Part shown: one piece after another, positions 9,577 through 12,500 of the stretch
Position numbering within the stretch: the stretch's first letter is position 1
Layout of the letters: each line of letters starts with the position of its first letter
Origin: Neocallimastix lanati (nom. inval.)
Lineage: Eukaryota > Neocallimastigomycota > Neocallimastigomycetes > Neocallimastigales > Neocallimastigaceae
Length of the DNA: 12,500 nucleotides
Direction: 5' to 3'
Assembly (NCBI GenBank): GCA_016946835.1
Contig: JACVTC010000005.1
Location: forward strand, 1,635,001 to 1,647,500
The notes under the pieces: generated by a model
Told to the model about the DNA's origin: nothing
What the model saw: only the letters and a program-made list of their open reading frames with translations
Database searches by the model: none
Position numbers and translations under genes: made by a program

Positions 9577-9981
9577 ATATCTGATCATAAATCCCTCCTA
9601 CTTTAATATGGCTAAGAAAAACGACCACCGATGAATCATTTTTATTACAAAAAAAAAAAAAAAAAAAAAAAAAAAAGAATGTTCCATAAAATTTTATTGT
9701 CTTCAAAAAGGTAAAACATATACAATATAAAACAAATAATGGGTTTATAAAAATCTTCATGTGAATTCCAATGATTTTTGGTAAAATTGTTGACTCCTAT
9801 AACAGTCGATGTGAATCAATTCATAAAAAATGTTAATGAATTTAGGAAAAAAAAAAAAAAAAAAAAGGTTATAGTCTTTTTAAAAAATTTCTGGAAAGAT
9901 TCTAAATGCCTTTAGAAATTTGAAAAGTCCAAGGCAATAAGAATATGGAAAATTAAACCAAGATATTAGTGATGAAAGAAA
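9419..9981. other. Spacer between the two RT remnants
   Basis: No readable protein block. It contains the T36 and A28 tracts listed separately and A20 at 9847-9866, in DNA with more G and C than the left half of the window. By position it could hold the decayed tail of copy 1 and the decayed pre-RT part of copy 2. Confidence 0.5.
9537..9676. repeat. T36 and A28 tracts forming a potential long hairpin
   Basis: T36 (9537-9572) and A28 (9649-9676) are separated by 76 bases, so they are complementary inverted arms of up to 28 bp. They are the longest homopolymers in the window after A32 at 11550. An open frame on the minus strand across them is only poly-K/poly-F and not a gene. Confidence 0.85.
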
Positions 9982-10090
9982 GAAATTAGTGAAGCGATCG
10001 CATCTACCCTTACCTATAAAGCTTGTGATCCTGTTGGGTTTCCTATGGAATTCTTTTTAAAGTTTTTTTTTTAATTCTGATTCCTAGTTT

Positions 10091-10114
10091 AAAAAAAAAA
10101 AAAAAAAAAAAAAA
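10091..10114. repeat. A24 homopolymer inside RT copy 2
   Basis: An uninterrupted run of 24 A between the N-terminal RT block and the following WNDD segment. Confidence 0.95.
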
Positions 10115-10369
10115 TAAAGATTCAAAAAGAATTCTAGTGAAAAAAATAGTAATATTTCATTTCATTTGACTTTAATTGTTCTTAAAAGCCTTAATCAATC
10201 ATATTTGGAATGATGATTTTTCTAAAATTATGGGAATATAACTTAAACGACATCGATAGTTTCTATTCATAAAAAAAAATAAAAAAAAAGGGAGATTCCA
10301 TCAGATTACAATAACTCTTCATGGCATTTCATCTTTTCATCTTATCAATAATGGATTAAAAAATTATAG

Positions 10370-10371
<2 letters not shown>

Positions 10372-10400
<29 letters not shown>
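10372..10400. repeat. A29 homopolymer inside RT copy 2
   Basis: An uninterrupted run of 29 A located between the INNGLKNY and NRIS blocks, which are nearly adjacent in intact LINE reverse transcriptases. Confidence 0.95.
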
Positions 10401-10401
<1 letters not shown>

Positions 10402-10620
10402 CATAGCTAATAGAATCTCTCTAAATACTAAATATGGAATTGATAAAGGATTTATAAGACCTTAAAGAAATATGGAATTCCATAACCGAAAAGAATGTCA
10501 TAAGTCTTTCCACTTCATTAAGAATTAAATGTCAGAGACGAGATGAAAATTTGAAAAATAAAGATACTTTTCTTTTTTTTTTTTCTTTGGACCTTAAAAA
10601 AGGTTAGGACTCAAGTTCCT

Positions 10621-10631
<11 letters not shown>

Positions 10632-10651
<20 letters not shown>
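10632..10651. repeat. (AT)n microsatellite in RT copy 2
   Basis: Ten AT units, preceded by A11, between motif A and the LMEIIHHK segment. This is another slippage product inside the dead gene. Confidence 0.9.
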
Positions 10652-10753
10652 TTAATGGAAATTATTCATCACAAATAGGTATCGGGGGTTTAAGTGCTAT
10701 AATTTTTTTTTTTTTTACTGAAAAACTTATATATATACTTATCTTCCAAGGCT

Positions 10754-10780
10754 TGTGTGTGTGTGTGTGTGTGCGTGTGT
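10754..10780. repeat. (TG)n microsatellite in RT copy 2
   Basis: About 13 TG units with one CG interruption. It begins inside the codons for the conserved SKACV peptide (TGT GTG), so it probably grew from a native TGTGTG in the coding sequence. Copy 1 has TGTGTG without expansion at the same place (8982-8987). Confidence 0.9.
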
Positions 10781-11135
10781 AAAAGAGTGAATGGGCAATT
10801 TTATTGGAATTATTATTTAAGGATTTAAAAAAGTTGTTCCGTCAAGATTGGCCCCTCTCAATCATTTTTTTTTTAACTTGTTCATTAATGACATTTTTTT
10901 TTTTTAATAAATGTGATAAATATTGGAATCTCTATTGGTGATGATAAAAACGCACGCTGGTAGAAGTCTCTTTGCAGATGACATTGTCTGTTATGTATTC
11001 CAATAAAATCTCAATCAACTTAAGAAAATTGTTTATGTTTATAATAACTAATTAGTCAATAGATGAGTTTAGAAATCATGTCATCCAAATTTGCTATCAA
11101 TAAATGTTCAAAGTTTTTAGTAGTACGTACGTAGA

Positions 11136-11158
11136 GGGGGGAGGAGGAGGAGGAGGAG
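11136..11158. repeat. (GGA)n microsatellite
   Basis: G6 followed by about six GGA units, giving one of the most G-rich stretches in the window. It sits between the KFAINKC and FFLNGN blocks of RT copy 2. Confidence 0.9.
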
Positions 11159-11210
11159 AAGGAAAGTTTCAAAAATTTCTTAATAATAATAATAGTAACC
11201 CCTACCTACC

Positions 11211-11230
11211 TTTTTTTTTTTTTTTTTTTT
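11211..11230. repeat. T20 homopolymer inside RT copy 2
   Basis: An uninterrupted T20 directly after the pyrimidine-rich CCCCTACCTACC. It separates the KFAINKC and FFLNGN blocks further. Confidence 0.95.
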
Positions 11231-11545
11231 ATCTTTTCAAGTCAAGAATTACCTAAAACGAAATTGCTATACCTACTTAGATGTACCGTTTTTTTTTTTT
11301 TTGTTTTTCTGTTATGATAATTGGGGAAAGTTTTCGGTTATTATGTACCTCTATTTTTGGATTAAATCAAAGAAAGAACAAGAAAGTACACAGACACTAG
11401 TTACTACAGGATTATATATATACTAATACTGGATTTGAAGGATTTTTTTCTAAATGGGAATAGCTTTACATCCCTTGGTTGCGTTTCTAAAAAACTTAAC
11501 ATTTCCTTCTCTTTCCGGCGAAATGTGTGATTGCTCAAGTACGAT

Positions 11546-11549
<4 letters not shown>

Positions 11550-11581
<32 letters not shown>
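11550..11581. repeat. A32 homopolymer at the end of RT copy 2
   Basis: An uninterrupted run of 32 A, twenty bases after the last readable RT frame closes. It could be mistaken for a retrotransposon poly(A) tail, but similar tracts occur inside the RT blocks, so its position proves nothing. Confidence 0.95.
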
Positions 11582-11584
<3 letters not shown>

Positions 11585-11996
11585 AAAAACTCGAATTATA
11601 TTATCTCTTTATCTCTCTTTTACCTAAGAGAAATAATCATGTTTATGTTGTAGACTAGACGTCATGGATGGGATAAAGGAGATAAAAAAAAAAAAAATTT
11701 TTTTTTAACCGAAAAATTAGATAAATTTTCATTAAATAAACAAACAAATAGAAAAAAAAAAAAAAAAAAAAAAAGAGAAAACTTTAAAAGCTAATTACAG
11801 CGGTATTTATGATAGAAATTGAAATTATTTTTACCCTTCCTTCCTACTAAAATGTATGTATATATATAATAGGGAAAAAAAATTTTTTTAAAAACTAATA
11901 TTCAACATTCTATAAAGTAGATAGTGTGGTAGTGTGTGGTGTCTGTTGTCCAACGAAAGTTTTCTCCTTCTCCCTCTATTCCTCGAACCAAAGAAA

Positions 11997-12027
<31 letters not shown>

Positions 12028-12238
12028 TTTATTTATTTATTATTATCGGGAAGATATTTAATATACAATTCTCATAAGATTTATTGTATATATATATATG
12101 TGGTTGTGTGTATGAAGAAACAATCTTTTTTTTCTTTTTTTTTTTACTATTTGTATTTAAGATGTTATTTACGACTACCAAAAACTACGCAAAAATCAAA
12201 AATCTATTAATAATGTTATAATAGAGATTCGGTTCTCT

Positions 12239-12241
<3 letters not shown>

Positions 12242-12272
<31 letters not shown>
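12242..12272. repeat. T31 homopolymer
   Basis: An uninterrupted run of 31 T preceded by CTCTCTCTC. Confidence 0.95.
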
Positions 12273-12274
<2 letters not shown>

Positions 12275-12283
12275 CTATTGATT

Positions 12284-12310
12284 GATTCGATTCGATTCGA
12301 TTCTCGATTC
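12284..12310. repeat. (ATTCG)n pentanucleotide repeat
   Basis: Four to five GATTC/ATTCG units with one CTC interruption. It is short, but notable for carrying a C and a G in every unit. Confidence 0.85.
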
Positions 12311-12500
12311 AACGTTTGACTATCTTGGTTGCTTGTGATATGTTTTTTTTTTTTTTTTTTTTTCAATAAGATGAATCCAAATACAAGTCATGTGATTTAG
12401 TTATTATAGAGTATGAAGTAAAAAAAAAAAAAGCACACGATAATTTTTAATGTAAAAAAGTATATCAAAAAGAACATCTGATCTTATTTGTTAATAGATA

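Larger units (their letters stand above)
9982..11530 (+). pseudogene. LINE reverse transcriptase remnant, copy 2
   Basis: Decayed non-LTR (LINE) RNA-directed DNA polymerase with blocks in the canonical order, spread over different frames. EISEAIAS and KACDPVGFPMEFFLK (9982-10065) is the N-terminal block usually read as KAPGPDG..EF. LINHIWNDDFSKIMG is at 10191-10235 and IVSIHKK at 10256-10276, followed by KKG. ITITLHGIS...INNGLKNY (10305-10367) is the NYRGITL block. NRIS...KGFI is at 10409-10462. LDLKKG*DS (10587-10613) is motif A with the first catalytic Asp and a stop inside. IGIGGLSAI is at 10675-10701 and SKACV at 10745-10759. EWAILLELLFK...LFRQDWPLS (10789-10860) corresponds to the VRQGCPLS block. 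FNLFINDI (10872-10895) follows. LFADDIV (10968-10988) is motif C with both Asp kept. KFAINKC is at 11087-11107. A 45-codon open stretch at 11393-11527 contains FFLNGN and FTSLG. Frameshifts, stops and A24, A29, T20 and (TG)n insertions kill it. No endonuclease domain was recognised. Confidence 0.85.
11531..12500. other. Retroelement-flank DNA, no readable gene
   Basis: The composition resembles the RT remnants (C/G words such as GACGTC, TCCGGCG and CCTCGAACC are present). It carries A32 (11550-11581), A23 (11752-11774), (TA)n (12005-12028), T31 (12242-12272) and T21 (12343-12363). By position the first part could be the decayed C-terminal portion of RT copy 2, but I could not read any block. 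A GT-rich patch at 11923-11945 and a frame across 11926-12210 look like low-complexity sequence. No RNA gene was found. Confidence 0.5.

Noticed and set aside
9461-9760. 99-codon minus-strand frame
   Set aside because: Built around poly-F and poly-K encoded by the A28 and T36 tracts; no credible protein.
11550-11581. A32 as the poly(A) tail of the LINE
   Set aside because: Equally long A and T tracts occur inside the RT blocks, so the run cannot be taken as an element end.
11931-11966. tRNA B-box-like word on the minus strand (GGTTCGAGGAA)
   Set aside because: No pairing T-arm, acceptor or A-box partner at the right distance; the neighbouring sequence is (TA)n.
11926-12210. 94-codon plus-strand frame
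   Set aside because: It runs through (TA)n and T/A tracts and has a low-complexity middle (repeated YI). No homology was recognised, and it lies in retroelement-type DNA.

Overview
The window looks like eukaryotic nuclear DNA from an extremely AT-rich genome. Most of it is non-coding DNA close to pure A+T, packed with simple repeats. It holds one intact intronless protein gene, plus decayed non-LTR retrotransposon (LINE) reverse transcriptase. The best guess is an anaerobic gut fungus (Neocallimastigomycota). Three things support this: near-pure A/T intergenic DNA with tri- to octanucleotide repeats, a fungal-type secreted and GPI-anchored histidine-phosphatase-fold protein, and LINE remnants. 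Dictyostelids and other AT-rich protists cannot be excluded from sequence alone, so the taxon is an inference.

Layout. Bases 1-6331 contain no gene I can support. They are A/T-only DNA with tandem repeats at 453-541, 1223-1252, 1812-1904, 2060-2240, 2405-3150, 3526-3590, 3908-4063 and 4289-4413. There is one doubtful exon-like island at 841-909. Bases 6332-6991 (+) encode a 219-residue protein with a signal peptide, a histidine phosphatase (phosphoglycerate mutase) fold and a GPI-type C-terminus. Every expected catalytic residue I can align has been replaced, so it is probably a cell-surface pseudoenzyme. Bases 7034-8285 are again A/T-rich and gene-free.

From about 8.29 kb to the end the base composition changes: G and C are much more frequent and C/G-containing words appear. 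This part carries two head-to-tail, same-strand, badly broken copies of a LINE-type reverse transcriptase. Copy 1 (about 8497-9418) is truncated at its 5' side. Copy 2 (about 9982-11530) runs from the N-terminal RT block to the post-catalytic region and keeps a readable FADD motif. Both are full of frameshifts, stops and long A or T tracts.

The window shows no operon and no cooperating genes. The real gene and the dead retroelements share only their neighbourhood. The points most worth following are the pseudoenzyme, the crowding of long homopolymers in the retroelement graveyard, and a recurrent TTGGCA word in the otherwise C/G-starved left part.
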